DNA of 64,000 nt from Ruania alba (GCF_900105765.1 NZ_FNTX01000001.1:930001-994000); one strand, 5' to 3'; positions 36,083 through 46,106 are shown, counted from the first letter of the stretch. Notes: generated by a model from the letters alone, not told the origin. Program-made: numbers and translations.

Positions 36083-37636
36083 GTGAGTACCGAACTGGAT
36101 GGGCCACGCACCTACATGGTGCGCACGCTCGGCTGCCAGATGAACGTGCACGACTCCGAGCGGATGGCCGGCCTCCTCGAGGACGCTGGTTATGTGGCGG
36201 CTCAGACCCGTGGTGCCGGCTCCCTGATGGCCGAGGCTGCAGGAGCCGACGTCGTCGTGATCAACACCTGCGCCGTCCGGGAGAACGCCTCGGACCGCCT
36301 GTACGGCAACCTCGGCCAGCTCGCCAGCCTGAAGAAGACGAACCCCCACCTGCAGATCGCCGTCGGCGGCTGCCTGGCCCAGCAGGACAAGGGCGGCATC
36401 GTCGACCGTGCCCCCTGGGTGGACGTCGTCTTCGGCACCCACAACATCGACGTGCTGCCCGCGATGCTGGAACGTGCCCGGCACAACGAGACGGCGCAGG
36501 TGGAGCTGGAGGAGTCGCTGAAGACCTTCCCCTCCACGCTGCCCACCCGGCGGGAGAGCGCCTACGCGGCATGGGTGTCCATCTCGGTGGGGTGCAACAA
36601 CACCTGCACGTTCTGCATCGTGCCGCACCTGCGCGGGAAAGAACGCGACCGCCGTCCTGGCGACGTCCTCGCCGAGGTAGAGGCCGTCGTCGCGCAGGGG
36701 GCCATCGAGGTGACCCTGCTCGGCCAGAACGTCAACTCCTACGGCGTGGGCTTCGGCGACCGTGGCGCCTTCGCCAAGCTGCTGCGCGCCACCGGCCGGA
36801 TCGAGGGCCTGGAACGCATCCGGTTCACCTCCCCGCACCCGGCCGCCTTCACCGACGACGTGATCGACGCCATGGCCGACACCCCGAACGTGATGCCGCA
36901 GCTGCACATGCCGCTGCAGTCCGGCTCCGACCGGGTGCTGCGCGCGATGCGCCGCTCCTACCGCAGCGCGAAGTTCCTCGGCATCCTGGACCGGGTCCGC
37001 GAGGCGATTCCGCACGCCGCCATCACCACCGACATCATCGTCGGCTTCCCCGGGGAGACCGAGGAGGACTTCCAGGCCACCCTGGACGTCGTCGAGGCCT
37101 CCCGCTTCTCCAGCGCGTTCACCTTCCAGTACTCCCCGCGCCCGGGCACGCCCGCCGCCGACCTGCCCGATCAGGTGCCTGCCGATGTTGTGGCCGAACG
37201 GTATCGCCGGCTGGACGCCCTGCAGGAACGGATCTGCGAGGAGGAGAACGCCGCGCAGGTGGGCCGCACCGTGGACGTGCTGATCTCCGAGAGTGAAGGG
37301 CGCAAGGACACCGCGACGCAGCGCCTGTCCGGCCGTGCCGAGGACAACCGCCTCGTGCACGTCGGGCTCCCCGAGCACGTGGCCCACCTCCCGGAGGCCG
37401 AGCGCCCCCGCCCCGGTGACATGGTCACCGCCACCGTGACTCGCTCCGCGCCGTACCACCTGATCGCTGATTCCGGTCTGGACGGCGGCACCTTCGCGGT
37501 GCGCCGCACTCGTGCCGGGGACGCGTGGCAGGCGCGGAAGGAGGGCGGCCACAGCCACGCCCCTGCTGGAGGGCCCGACGGCGCAGCTGCTGCAGGTGGA
37601 CCGGTCACCCTCGGTATGCCCTCGCTCCGGCGCTGA
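36083..37636 (+). CDS. miaB: tRNA-2-methylthio-N6-dimethylallyladenosine synthase
   Basis: Radical-SAM methylthiotransferase acting on i6A37 of tRNAs, after MiaA. The 517-residue protein has the N-terminal cluster cysteines Cys18 (LGCQMN), Cys63 (NTCAVRENA) and Cys97 (GGCLAQ), the radical-SAM motif C-x3-C-x2-C at 171-178 (CNNTCTFC), and a C-terminal TRAM domain. The GTG at 36083 is preferred, giving [22 protein letters not shown] at 35993 would run through the promoter. The last about 40 residues are a Gly/Ala-rich tail. miaA follows after 3 bp, so substrate-making and substrate-using steps are one operon. Confidence 0.95.
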   Translation: MSTELDGPRTYMVRTLGCQMNVHDSERMAGLLEDAGYVAAQTRGAGSLMAEAAGADVVVINTCAVRENASDRLYGNLGQLASLKKTNPHLQIAVGGCLAQQDKGGIVDRAPWVDVVFGTHNIDVLPAMLERARHNETAQVELEESLKTFPSTLPTRRESAYAAWVSISVGCNNTCTFCIVPHLRGKERDRRPGDVLAEVEAVVAQGAIEVTLLGQNVNSYGVGFGDRGAFAKLLRATGRIEGLERIRFTSPHPAAFTDDVIDAMADTPNVMPQLHMPLQSGSDRVLRAMRRSYRSAKFLGILDRVREAIPHAAITTDIIVGFPGETEEDFQATLDVVEASRFSSAFTFQYSPRPGTPAADLPDQVPADVVAERYRRLDALQERICEEENAAQVGRTVDVLISESEGRKDTATQRLSGRAEDNRLVHVGLPEHVAHLPEAERPRPGDMVTATVTRSAPYHLIADSGLDGGTFAVRRTRAGDAWQARKEGGHSHAPAGGPDGAAAAGGPVTLGMPSLRR

Positions 37637-37639
37637 GCG

Positions 37640-38587
37640 GTGCCAGAGTTCGTGCCGTCCCCTGTCCGCGATGCCGAAGAGCCGCCCGTGGTGGCCGTGG
37701 TCGGCCCCACCGCCACCGGGAAGTCCGACCTCGCGCTCGACCTCGCCGCGGCGCTGGACGCAGAGATCATCAACGCCGACGCCATGCAGCTCTACCGCGG
37801 CATGGACATCGGCACCGCGAAACTGTCTGTGCACCAGCGCCGCGGGATCGCGCACCACCAGCTCGACGTGCTGGAGGTGACCGAGGAGGCCAGCGTCGCC
37901 ACCTATCAATCCCACGCCCGCGCGGACCTGCGGGCGTGCCGGGAGCGAGGCTGCGCCGTCGTGGTGGTCGGCGGTTCCGGCCTGTACGTGCGAGCCCTGC
38001 TGGACCGAATCGATTTCCCCGGTACCGACCCCGACGTGCGCGCCGCCTGGGAGGAACGCGCCGCCGCAGAGGGCCCTGGCCTGCTGCACGAGGAGCTCGC
38101 CCGGCGCGACCCGGAGGCCGCGGCGCGGATCGACCGGGCCAACACTCGCCGGATCGTGCGCGCCCTGGAGGTCATCGAGATCACCGGACGTCCGTTCTCG
38201 GCCAACCTGCCCGACCACACCTACGAGATTCCCGCCACCCAGATCGGCCTCGACCTGCCCGCCGATGAGCTCGATGCCCGGATCGAGTGGCGGGCGCAGC
38301 AGATGTTCGCTGACGGCCTGGCCGCCGAGACCGAGCTTCTCCTCGACGAGGGCCTGGAGGAGGGGCGTACCGCCTCCCGCGCCGTCGGCTATGCCCAGGC
38401 CATCGCCTGGCTCCGCGGTGAGATCACCGAGGCCGACGCGATCGAGAGTACGGCGCTGGCCACCCGGCAGCTTGCCAGGCGGCAGCGCAAGTGGTTCCGT
38501 CGCGACCCGCGCCTCACCTGGCTCGACCCCTCCCACACCCGGGACCGGCAGGAGCTGCTCGCGCGGGCACGTACGCTCGTGGGGTGA
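37640..38587 (+). CDS. miaA: tRNA dimethylallyltransferase
   Basis: Adds the dimethylallyl group to A37 of UNN-decoding tRNAs, the step before MiaB. The 315-residue protein has the P-loop [43 protein letters not shown] and the zinc-free C-terminal R/K-rich [21 protein letters not shown] region. GTG start 3 bp after miaB; stop overlaps dapF (GTGA). Normal length. Confidence 0.95.
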   Translation: MPEFVPSPVRDAEEPPVVAVVGPTATGKSDLALDLAAALDAEIINADAMQLYRGMDIGTAKLSVHQRRGIAHHQLDVLEVTEEASVATYQSHARADLRACRERGCAVVVVGGSGLYVRALLDRIDFPGTDPDVRAAWEERAAAEGPGLLHEELARRDPEAAARIDRANTRRIVRALEVIEITGRPFSANLPDHTYEIPATQIGLDLPADELDARIEWRAQQMFADGLAAETELLLDEGLEEGRTASRAVGYAQAIAWLRGEITEADAIESTALATRQLARRQRKWFRRDPRLTWLDPSHTRDRQELLARARTLVG

Positions 38588-39564
38588 GTGAGACGACGAC
38601 CGCAACTGAGCCCGCCATGGCGGCCGACCCACCCGCCCTGCCGCGCACCCTGATCAAGGGTCACGGCACCGGGAACGACTTCCTGCTCTGGGCGGACCCG
38701 GACAGTGCGCACGACCTGACCGACGCCCAGGTCGCCTCCCTCACCGACCGGCACACCGGGCTCGGCGCCGACGGCGTGATCCGGGCCGTTCCCATCGCCC
38801 AGGCACCCGAGCAGCACATGGCCGCCGGGTCGGCGGCCGGGGCCCAGTGGTTCATGGACTACCGCAACGCGGACGGCTCGCTCGCCGAGATGTGCGGCAA
38901 CGGCATCCGCGTCTTCACCGCCTTCCTGCGCCGTGAAGAACTGATCGACCTGCCCGACGGTGGCACCATCCCGGTCGCGACCCGCGCCGGGGTCCTGCAG
39001 GTGCGCCGCGAGGGTGAGGACTACGCCGTCGACATGGGGGTCTGGTCCGCACCCGGTGGGCCGGAGGCACTCAGCGAGGGATTCGACGTCTCCGTGGTGG
39101 TGCACGGGCTGTCCGAGCAGCGCCCGGGCCTGCGCCTGGAACTGCCGAACCCGCACACGGTGGTGGCGGTGGAAGCACCCGAGGAGCTCGACGAGCTGGA
39201 CCTGACCCACGCCCCCGGGGTGGACCCGGCGCCGGAGCACGGCACCAACGTGGAGTTCGTGATGCCGCTCGGCGAGCGGGAGATCGAGGAGTATCACGCC
39301 GCTGCTCCGGACGGGCCGCCCACCACGCGACGCATCGGTGTGGTCCGGATGCGGGTGCACGAACGTGGCGTGGGGGAGACGCTCTCCTGCGGCACCGGCG
39401 CCTGCGCGGCTGCGCTCGCGGTACGCACCTGGTTCGGCGCCGGCGCGCCCGACGAGTGGCAGGTGCTGGTGCCCGGCGGGGCGCTCCGGGTGCGGATGCT
39501 GGCGGAGCAGCACGTGGAGCTCGCCGGACCGGCCGAGCTGGTTGGTCAGATCTCGCTGCTCTGA
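38584..39564 (+). CDS. dapF: diaminopimelate epimerase
   Basis: Converts LL- to meso-diaminopimelate for peptidoglycan and lysine without a cofactor, using two cysteines. These are Cys104 (EMCGNGIRV) and Cys269 ([14 protein letters not shown]); the [10 protein letters not shown] start motif is at about residues 25-34. At 326 residues it is slightly long because of an N-terminal extension and a 15-residue insert before MDYRNADGS. The GTG at 38584 overlaps the miaA stop. Third gene of the miaB-miaA-dapF operon, an order shared with mycobacteria. Its end overlaps the convergent methyltransferase gene by 19 bp. Confidence 0.95.
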   Translation: MSETTTATEPAMAADPPALPRTLIKGHGTGNDFLLWADPDSAHDLTDAQVASLTDRHTGLGADGVIRAVPIAQAPEQHMAAGSAAGAQWFMDYRNADGSLAEMCGNGIRVFTAFLRREELIDLPDGGTIPVATRAGVLQVRREGEDYAVDMGVWSAPGGPEALSEGFDVSVVVHGLSEQRPGLRLELPNPHTVVAVEAPEELDELDLTHAPGVDPAPEHGTNVEFVMPLGEREIEEYHAAAPDGPPTTRRIGVVRMRVHERGVGETLSCGTGACAAALAVRTWFGAGAPDEWQVLVPGGALRVRMLAEQHVELAGPAELVGQISLL

Positions 39565-40163
39565 TGGGCGCCGGTGACCACAAGCACCCGATAGCCCTTC
39601 ACGCTCGTCAGCCGGACCACGTCCATCTCGAGCGTCTCTGCAATCCACCGCTGCAGCGAGTCCGAGCCCAGGTTCTTCTGCACCACCAGGTGAGCCTGCG
39701 CGCCGGGACGCAGCCGCGGTAGCCATGTGCGCAGGATCTCGTGCAGCGCCGCCTTCCCGATCCGGATCGGCGGGTTCGACCAGAGCGCATCCAGCCGCAG
39801 CTGAGATTCCGTTTCCAGCAGCGCAGCCGGCTCCCACGCCTCCAGGGCAAGACCGGCCGCAGCGGCGTTCTCCCGGGTGAGTTCCAGGGCACGCTCGTTC
39901 ACGTCCACAGCCAGCACCCGAGCGGCCGGGCTGGCCTGCGCCAGCGCCAGGGAGATCGGGCCCCAGCCGCATCCCAGGTCGAGCAGATTTCCCGACGGCG
40001 GAGGCTCGCCCACGGTATCCAGCAGCACCCTGGTGCCAGGGTCCAGCCGGTCCCCGGAGAAGACGCCCCGGTCCACCTGGACGTCCACCCGGGTGCCACG
40101 CAGGGTCACGGTGAGCGTCCGCCGTCGGGCAGGACCCTCCGGGGAGGTGAAGTAGTGACTCAC
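39546..40163 (-). CDS. class I SAM-dependent methyltransferase (RsmC/RlmG-like)
   Basis: A 205-residue methyltransferase of the MTS family. SAM-binding LLDLGCGWGPISLALAQ, acidic strand LAVDVNERALELTRENA, and the catalytic N-P-P-I motif in ALWSNPPIRIGKAAL, which is typical for guanine-N2 methylation of 16S rRNA or similar amino-group targets; the last segment GYRVLVV is also family-like. The exact RNA target cannot be assigned. GTG at 40163 is favoured: TAGGGT lies 8 bp upstream, so the transcript is probably leaderless. Confidence 0.9.
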   Translation of the reverse strand: MSHYFTSPEGPARRRTLTVTLRGTRVDVQVDRGVFSGDRLDPGTRVLLDTVGEPPPSGNLLDLGCGWGPISLALAQASPAARVLAVDVNERALELTRENAAAAGLALEAWEPAALLETESQLRLDALWSNPPIRIGKAALHEILRTWLPRLRPGAQAHLVVQKNLGSDSLQRWIAETLEMDVVRLTSVKGYRVLVVTGAHQSSEI

Positions 40164-40171
40164 GACCGCCC

Positions 40172-40177
40172 ACCCTA
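40172..40177 (-). promoter_or_regulatory. leaderless -10 element of the methyltransferase gene
   Basis: Minus-strand TAGGGT ends 8 bp before the GTG at 40163. Confidence 0.45.
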
Positions 40178-40243
40178 GCGCCGCCCCCACCTGCGCGAGT
40201 GCGGTGCATCTCGCTCACGTGCTGAGATATGGCCGAGATCGCG

Positions 40244-40267
40244 CGCACTCGACGTGGCACGAGTGCG
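40244..40267. promoter_or_regulatory. inverted repeat upstream of hflX
   Basis: CGCACTCG (40244-40251) and CGAGTGCG (40260-40267) are perfect inverted copies with an 8-bp spacer; a third CGAGTGCG lies at 40196-40203. The 186-bp divergent gap between the methyltransferase and hflX holds nothing else recognisable apart from the hflX ribosome-binding site GAGAGGA. Confidence 0.4.
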
Positions 40268-40349
40268 GCCTGTGCTCTGGGTGAAATCCCTTGGAACCGA
40301 TGTGCGGTGCGTGGGATCGTGGATCATCATTCCCGCTCGAGAGGACACC

Positions 40350-41864
40350 ATGACCGCACCTTCCGCCCGTACGACGCCCGAAGAGCCCGAAGCCTCCACC
40401 GAGGACCGAGCCCAGGACGTCGTCGCCCGAATCCTGGCGAGGGCGGGAACGGCCATCCAGACCGGCGAGGACGAGCACACTTCCCACGACGGCGACCAGC
40501 TCGACCTGGACGAACGTGCCGCGCTGCGCAGGGTCGCCGGACTGTCCACCGAGCTCGAAGACGTCACCGAGGTCGAATACCGCCAGCTGCGGCTGGAGCG
40601 TGTGGTGCTGGTCGGCCTGTGGACCCGAGGGACCGCCGAGAACGCGGAGGTCTCGCTCCGGGAGCTCGCCGCTCTGGCCGAGACGGCCGGCTCGGAGGTG
40701 CTCGATGGCATGCTGCAGCGCCGCTCCGCACCCGACCCCGGCACCTACATCGGCTCGGGCAAGGCGGAAGAGCTCGCAGCGGTCGTGAAGAGCACCGGCG
40801 CTGACACTGTGATCGTCGACTCCGAACTCGCCCCGTCGCAGCGGCGCGCGTTGGAGGATGTCATCAAGGTCAAGGTCATCGACCGGACCGCGCTGATCCT
40901 CGACATCTTCGCTCAGCACGCCAAGTCCCGGGAGGGCAAGGCTCAGGTGGAGCTTGCCCAGCTTGAGTACCTGCTCCCGCGTCTGCGTGGGTGGGGTGAG
41001 TCGATGTCCCGGCAGGCTGGTGGTCGTGCCGCCGGCGGTGAGGGAATCGGCTCCCGTGGTCCTGGTGAGACGAAGATCGAGCTGGACCGGCGCCGGATTC
41101 GTACCCGGATGGCGAAGTTGCGCCGTCAGATCACCCAAATGGCACCCGGCCGCGCTGCCCGGCGCAGCTCGCGCAGGACCGGGGCCGTCCCGTCGGTGGC
41201 GATCGCCGGGTACACCAACGCGGGGAAGTCCTCGCTGCTGAACCGCCTCACCGGTGCCGGCGTGCTTGTGCAGAACGCGCTCTTCGCCACCCTGGACCCC
41301 ACGGTCCGGCGGGCGGAGACGCAGGACGGCCGGCTCTACACGTTGGCCGACACCGTGGGATTTGTCCGCAACCTGCCCACCCAGCTCGTCGAGGCGTTCC
41401 GCTCCACGCTCGAGGAGGTGGGCGAGTCCGATGTGATCCTGCACGTGGTCGACGCCTCCCACCCGGACCCCGAGGGGCAGCTCACCGCCGTGCGGGACGT
41501 GCTGCGCGACATCGACGGTGTCAAGGACATCCCGGAGATCATCGCCCTGAACAAGGCCGACCTCGCCGAGCCCGAGACGATCGCACGGCTGCGCACCCGT
41601 GAACCAGGCGCGATCGCCGTCTCCGCGCGTACCGGCGCGGGTCTGGCCGAGCTGCAGGAGCGCATCGCCGAACTGCTGCCCCGGCCCGCCGTGGATGTGG
41701 ACCTCGTGGTGCCCTACTCCCGCGGTGACCTGCTGCACCGGGCGCACACCTCCGGCGAGGTGATCAGCATCGACCACCTCGCCGAGGGCACGCGCCTGGT
41801 GGCCCGGGTGGACGAGGCACTCGCCAACGATCTCGGTTCCGCCGAGCACCGCAGGTCCGGCTAA
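40350..41864 (+). CDS. hflX: GTPase HflX
   Basis: Ribosome-splitting translational GTPase. The 504-residue protein has the N-terminal HflX domain (DTVIVDSELAPSQRRALEDVIKVKVIDRT, then the helical SREGKAQVELAQLEYLLPRLRGWGESMSRQAGG segment with GSRGPGETKIELDRRRIR) and a TRAFAC G domain: G1 GYTNAGKSS (Lys293), G3 DTVGFVRNLP, G4 NKADL. ATG at 40350 follows GAGAGGA at 5 bp; the longer open frame upstream lacks such a site. dapF-hflX-dinG-lexA order is conserved in the phylum. Confidence 0.95.
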   Translation: MTAPSARTTPEEPEASTEDRAQDVVARILARAGTAIQTGEDEHTSHDGDQLDLDERAALRRVAGLSTELEDVTEVEYRQLRLERVVLVGLWTRGTAENAEVSLRELAALAETAGSEVLDGMLQRRSAPDPGTYIGSGKAEELAAVVKSTGADTVIVDSELAPSQRRALEDVIKVKVIDRTALILDIFAQHAKSREGKAQVELAQLEYLLPRLRGWGESMSRQAGGRAAGGEGIGSRGPGETKIELDRRRIRTRMAKLRRQITQMAPGRAARRSSRRTGAVPSVAIAGYTNAGKSSLLNRLTGAGVLVQNALFATLDPTVRRAETQDGRLYTLADTVGFVRNLPTQLVEAFRSTLEEVGESDVILHVVDASHPDPEGQLTAVRDVLRDIDGVKDIPEIIALNKADLAEPETIARLRTREPGAIAVSARTGAGLAELQERIAELLPRPAVDVDLVVPYSRGDLLHRAHTSGEVISIDHLAEGTRLVARVDEALANDLGSAEHRRSG

Positions 41865-41931
41865 CAGAGCTCCTCGCGCACGGGCGTCCACATCCCGGGG
41901 CGCGTTGCCCGCACCAGGGGTGCGGACGCGC

Positions 41932-41937
41932 TAACGT
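41932..41937 (+). promoter_or_regulatory. leaderless -10 element of dinG
   Basis: TAACGT ends 6 bp before the GTG at 41944, the same hexamer as before dapA. Confidence 0.45.
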
Positions 41938-41943
41938 CGTCGG

Positions 41944-43952
41944 GTGCCTGCCGACGCTCCCACCGCCGCCGAGGCGGACGACCATCCGATCGACGACGTC
42001 CTTGACGCGGTCGTGGCCTCGATGGGTGGGTCGCGGCGTGAGGGGCAGCACCAGATGGCCAGGACCGTGGCCGACACGCTCGACGACGGTGCGCACCTGC
42101 TGGTGCAGGCCGGGACCGGTACCGGAAAGTCGCTCGCGTACCTGGTACCCACCCTCATGCACGCCGTCAACCGGGGGCAACGAGCGATCGTCTCCACCGC
42201 CACGCTGGCGCTGCAGCGTCAGGTGATCGGGCATGACCTCCCACTGGTGGCCGACATCCTCGCCGAGCGCCTGCCCCGACCACCGGAAGTAGCCCTCCTC
42301 AAGGGATGGCACAACTACGTGTGCAAGCACAAGCTCGCCGGTGGGTACCCGCCCGACGACGAAGGTGCGCTGTTCTCGGCGAGCGAGGCTGCGCCGTCGG
42401 CGGCTGAGGAGCACCCGGGCGAGCAGGCCGAGGACGCCTCCCTCGGCGCCCAGGTGGTGCGGCTGCGGGAATGGGCCGAAGAGACCGACACCGGGGACAG
42501 GGACGACCTCGTGCCCGGCGTGAGCGACCGCGCGTGGCGGCAGGTCTCGATCACCTCGATGGAATGCCTCGGCCAGAAGTGCCCGCTGCTCGCCGAGTGC
42601 TTCCCCGAGCACGCACGTGCCACCGCCCGCGAGGCGGACCTCGTGGTGACCAATCACGCCATGCTCGGTATCGCCGCCTCCGGCTCGCCGAAGGTGCTGC
42701 CCGAGCACGAGATCCTCCTGGTGGACGAGGCGCACGAGCTCTCCGACCGAGTCACGGCGCAGGCCACGGTGGAGCTGTCCGCGGCCGTGGTGGAACGCAC
42801 CGCCCGGATCGCGCGACGCCACGGTGGCGTGCAGCTCGCGCCCTTGGACGACGCGGCTGCCGAGCTGCGCACGTTGCTCATGCAGGTCCCCGAGGGACGG
42901 CTGCGGATGGGACTGCCCGAGGAGCTGACTGCCGCCGTGCGCACCATCGCCGATGCCACGCGCGAGGGGATGAGCGCGATGAAGGGCGAGACCAAGCCCG
43001 GGGGAGACGCCGGCGGGGTCAACATGGCCAAGAGCGCGCTCCTGGTGCTCTTCGAAGTGGCCGACCGGCTGCTCTCGGACCGGGTGCGGGAGAACGTCGA
43101 CGTGCTCTGGTGCGAACGCGGCCGGCGACCGGGTGAGGGATCTCGGTTGATGGTGGCGCCCCTGAACGTGGCCGGGCCCATCACCGGCGAACTGCTCGCC
43201 GGACGGTCGGCCGTGCTCACTTCGGCCACCCTGGCGCTCGGCGGGACGTTCGATGCCACGGCGGGCGCACTGGGCCTGGCTGCAGGCACCTACCGCTCGG
43301 AGATCGTCTCCTCCCCGTTCGACTACGGACGGCAGGGGATCCTCTACGTGGCCAAGCACCTCCCGCCCCCGGGCGGGACGGGACCGACGAGCGCGTGCTG
43401 GACGAGATCGCCGAACTGGTCACCGCCTCCGGCGGCGGCGCGCTGGGGCTGTTCTCCTCACGCCGCGGTGCGCAGGCGGCAGCGGAAGCCATGCGGGAGC
43501 GGCTGGACACCCCGATCCTGCTGCAGGGGGAGGACGTGCTGCCGACGCTGGTGCGTGAGTTCGCGGCCGACCCGGCAGCGTCCCTGTTCGGCACCCTCTC
43601 CCTGTGGCAGGGCGTGGATGTACCGGGTCAGTCGTGCCGGCTGGTGCTGATCGACCGGATCCCGTTCCCGCGCCCCGACGACCCGATCAAGGCGGCCCGC
43701 ACCGAGGTGGTCGGCAAGTCGGGCGGGAACGGCTTCATGGCGATCTCGGCCACCCACGCCGCCCTGCTCCTCGCCCAGGGCGCCGGACGCCTCATCCGGT
43801 CCACCACCGACCGAGGGGTGGTGGCCGTGCTGGACCCACGGCTGCGCACGGCCCGCTACGGAACCTTCCTGGCCGCGAGCCTGCCGCCCCTGTGGCCGAC
43901 CACCGACACACACGTGGTGCGCGCCGCCCTCACCCGTCTCGCCGAAAGCTGA
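41944..43952 (+). pseudogene. dinG: ATP-dependent helicase DinG-like, frameshifted
   Basis: XPD-like superfamily-2 5'-3' helicase. From 41944 the frame encodes Walker A AGTGTGKSLAYL, the FeS-cluster cysteines (YVC, then MECLGQKC and AEC), DEAHEL and most of helicase domain 2, ending meaningfully at ILYVAKHLPPPG near 43373. The rest (LDEIAELVTASGGGALGLFSSRRGA through GQGVDV-type WQGVDVPGQSCRLVLIDRIPFPRPDDP and GRLIRST) is in another frame up to 43952. One extra G or C in the CCCCCGGG run at 43366-43373 would restore a 669-residue protein. All catalytic motifs survive, so a sequencing error is likely. Confidence 0.88.
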
Positions 43953-43977
43953 ATCGGGCCGGGAGTGGACCGAAGAC

Positions 43978-44676
43978 TCAGAGCGAGCGAAGCACGCTCA
44001 CGACCCGGCCGAGAATCTCCGCGTCGGTCCCGTCGATCGGTGAGTAGGCGTCATTGGCGGGGAGCAACCAGAGGGCGTCGGTCGTGCGCTTGAAGGTCTT
44101 CACCGTGGCCTCACCGTCGATCATCGCCGCCACGATCTCGCCGTTCTCGGCCACCGCCTGCTGCCGGACCACCACCCAGTCGCCGTCACAGATTGCCGCA
44201 TCGATCATCGAGTCACCGACGACCTTGAGCAGGAAGAGCTCACCCTCGCCGACGAGCTGCCGGGGGAGCGGGAAGACATCCTCGACCGCCTGCTCGGCCA
44301 GGATCGGTCCACCGGCGGCAATGCGGCCCACCACCGGCACGTAGGTGGCTGAGACGTCGCTCTGCTCACCGTCGTGCATGGTGAAGGTCCCAGGTTTGGC
44401 GGTCGCCTCCTGAGAGTCGTCCGGGTTGATGATCTCGATCGCTCGGGTCGAGACCGGGTCGCGGCGCAGGTACCCCTTCTGCTCGAGGATGTTCAGCTGG
44501 TACTTCACCGAGGACGGGCTCGCGAGACCCACGGCGGCCCCGATCTCGCGCATCGTCGGTGGGTACCCCTTCTTGTCGAGGCTCTGCTTGATCGACTTCA
44601 TGATCAGGCGCTGGCGCGGGCTGAGCCCGTCCGGGCCGGGACGGTCCTTCGGATCGGTCGACTTCGCGCGGCTCAC
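43978..44676 (-). CDS. lexA: LexA repressor
   Basis: SOS repressor, 232 residues. N-terminal winged helix ([54 protein letters not shown]), self-cleavage site Ala121-Gly122 (RIAAGGP), catalytic Ser156 (GDSMID) and Lys193 (TVKTF). The GTG at 44676 is chosen because GGAGGA precedes it at 4-5 bp; a TTG at 44688 would start inside that site. SOS-box-like sequences in the 222-bp region shared with the divergent LysM gene point to autoregulation. Confidence 0.97.
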   Translation of the reverse strand: MSRAKSTDPKDRPGPDGLSPRQRLIMKSIKQSLDKKGYPPTMREIGAAVGLASPSSVKYQLNILEQKGYLRRDPVSTRAIEIINPDDSQEATAKPGTFTMHDGEQSDVSATYVPVVGRIAAGGPILAEQAVEDVFPLPRQLVGEGELFLLKVVGDSMIDAAICDGDWVVVRQQAVAENGEIVAAMIDGEATVKTFKRTTDALWLLPANDAYSPIDGTDAEILGRVVSVLRSL

Positions 44677-44783
44677 GGTGTCCTCCAAGGGGCCTCGGGC
44701 GTTGATATGACGCCAATGTCAGTGGTCGGTGATGTGCTCTGGCGTAGTGGTTCTCCCAGCCTAGAGGGGAGGGCCGCCACGTC

Positions 44784-44797
44784 AAAACATCTGTTCG
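44784..44797. promoter_or_regulatory. LexA-box-like site 1 (lexA side)
   Basis: AAAACATCTGTTCG matches 12 of 14 positions of CGAAC-N4-GTTCG (only counted over the defined bases: two mismatches at the left end). It lies about 108 bp upstream of the lexA start. Confidence 0.5.
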
Positions 44798-44836
44798 ACC
44801 AGCGTGTCGACATTGTCGCACATGCGTGCTACCTTC

Positions 44837-44850
44837 GAAACAGGTGTTCG
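44837..44850. promoter_or_regulatory. LexA-box-like site 2
   Basis: GAAACAGGTGTTCG keeps the AAC-N4-GTTCG part with two left-end mismatches, and it adjoins site 3. Confidence 0.5.
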
Positions 44851-44851
44851 A

Positions 44852-44865
44852 CGAACGAGTGTTCT
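44852..44865. promoter_or_regulatory. LexA box 3 (LysM gene side)
   Basis: CGAACGAGTGTTCT has one mismatch to CGAAC-N4-GTTCG and lies 34 bp before the LysM-protein ATG, well placed to block its promoter. Confidence 0.75.
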
Positions 44866-44898
44866 AGACCCGCATGACCGACCGAGAGGAGAGCTCAG

Positions 44899-45354
44899 AT
44901 GAGCGCCTTGGCCCTTCCTGTTCCAGAGTTCCGTCCGAGCCCGGTGCGTCGCCGCCACCTCGTGGCGGTCCCGGACGTCACTCCTCAGCCGCTGTCCGTC
45001 CCCCGTGCGCCGGAGGCTCCTCTCGCTCCTGTCCGTCCCACCAGTGACCTGTCCGAGGCGGCCCCGTTGCGCCTCACGATGCGTGGCCGGGCCGTCCTCT
45101 CGGTGCTGGCACTCCTGGGTGCGGTGCTGGTGGGCTCGTTGGTCGGCCTCGCCTTCCCTGCGAACGAGGCGCCGCCGGCGGAGGTCGGGGTTGTCACCGT
45201 GGGGGCCGGGGAGAGTCTGTGGGTGATTGCCAGCGAGGTCGCGGAGCCCGGGCAGGACGTGCGCGTGGTCGTCGATCAGATCATGACGCTGAACGGACTT
45301 TCGGGCGCGACCGTGCACACCGGGCAGCAGCTCACCGTGCCGGCTGAAGGGTGA
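44899..45354 (+). CDS. LysM membrane protein, probable SOS division inhibitor (ChiZ/Rv2719c position)
   Basis: A 151-residue protein: Pro/Arg-rich cytoplasmic part (1-62), one membrane helix (65-86), then a LysM peptidoglycan-binding domain outside (98-148; VTVGAGESLWVIASEV, ending HTGQQLTVPAEG). In M. tuberculosis the gene divergent from lexA, Rv2719c/chiZ, has the same plan and delays division after damage; DivS plays that role in corynebacteria. Position plus the LexA boxes make the same job likely here. Sequence identity was not measured. ATG follows GAGAGGAGA. Confidence 0.85.
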   Translation: MSALALPVPEFRPSPVRRRHLVAVPDVTPQPLSVPRAPEAPLAPVRPTSDLSEAAPLRLTMRGRAVLSVLALLGAVLVGSLVGLAFPANEAPPAEVGVVTVGAGESLWVIASEVAEPGQDVRVVVDQIMTLNGLSGATVHTGQQLTVPAEG

Positions 45355-45463
45355 TCGGCCCCGCGCCTCTGGTGACTGACCATCGGACGAGCGGCGTTCG
45401 GCGGCCCCGTCAGTAGCCGTCGTCGGACATACTTGCGCTGAAGGCGGCTCAGTGTCTACGGTT

Positions 45464-45479
45464 TTGCTACATCTAGTAG
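45464..45479. promoter_or_regulatory. candidate NrdR box
   Basis: The 16-bp stretch centred on CTACATCTAG matches the NrdR-box core CwAtATaTwG at 8 of 10 positions and lies about 60 bp upstream of nrdR. A second box at the usual spacing is not clear. The rest of the 186-bp gap shows nothing else. Confidence 0.35.
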
Positions 45480-45540
45480 TTACACTGATGTGATTGCCGC
45501 AGATGTGGTGGCATCACGCGAGGAAAGGATCGGCGCCGAC

Positions 45541-46017
45541 GTGCATTGTCCGTTCTGCCGTCACGGTGACTCGCGCGTGGTGGACTCACGGACCGCGGAG
45601 GACGGTGCCTCGATTCGCCGCCGCCGCCAGTGTCCCGAGTGCTCGCGGCGATTCACCACGGTGGAGACGACGAGCCTGAGCGTGATGAAGCGTTCGGGTG
45701 CGGTCGAGCCGTTCAGCAGGGACAAGATCATCTCGGGTGTGCGCAAGGCGTGCCAGGGGCGCCCTGTCTCCGAGGATGATCTCGCGTTGCTCGCACAGCA
45801 GGTCGAGGAAGCCGTCCGTGCCACCGGTGTGGCCGAGGTGGACGCGCACGAGATCGGGTTGACGATACTCGGCCCATTACGTGCCCTCGACGAGGTCGCC
45901 TACCTGCGGTTCGCGAGCGTGTACCAGGGCTTCTGCTCTCTGGAGGACTTCGAGGCCGCCATCACGGCGTTGCGCGAGGATCGCGCCGAACGGGACGAAG
46001 CCGAGTCCCTCACCTAG
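45541..46017 (+). CDS. nrdR: transcriptional repressor NrdR
   Basis: ATP/dATP-sensing repressor of ribonucleotide reductase genes, 158 residues. N-terminal zinc ribbon with Cys3, Cys6, Cys31 and Cys34 (HCPFC and CPEC), then the ATP-cone ([34 protein letters not shown]). The GTG at 45541 gives [13 protein letters not shown], the standard start. The lexA-LysM-nrdR order is conserved; nrd genes themselves are not in the window. Confidence 0.96.
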   Translation: MHCPFCRHGDSRVVDSRTAEDGASIRRRRQCPECSRRFTTVETTSLSVMKRSGAVEPFSRDKIISGVRKACQGRPVSEDDLALLAQQVEEAVRATGVAEVDAHEIGLTILGPLRALDEVAYLRFASVYQGFCSLEDFEAAITALREDRAERDEAESLT

Positions 46018-46020
46018 ACG

Positions 46021-46062
46021 GCCGTCGGTGGTCCGGGAGGGGAAGCCCGGACCACCGACGGC
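46021..46062 (+). terminator. nrdR terminator hairpin
   Basis: A perfect 16-bp stem (46021-46036 with 46047-46062) and 10-nt loop directly after the nrdR stop, between convergent genes. No T-tract. Confidence 0.85.
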
Positions 46063-46106
46063 GATCGCCGCACGGCGCTCCCGTGGACGGCAGCGGCCCG
46101 GTCGCC

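Noticed and set aside
35918-38632. A 904-codon minus-strand open frame opposite miaB and miaA
   Set aside because: Same reason; the sense strand encodes complete, motif-bearing enzymes.
45355-45540. Cobalamin riboswitch upstream of nrdR, as in Streptomyces nrdRJ
   Set aside because: No B12-box sequence is visible and no nrdJ follows.
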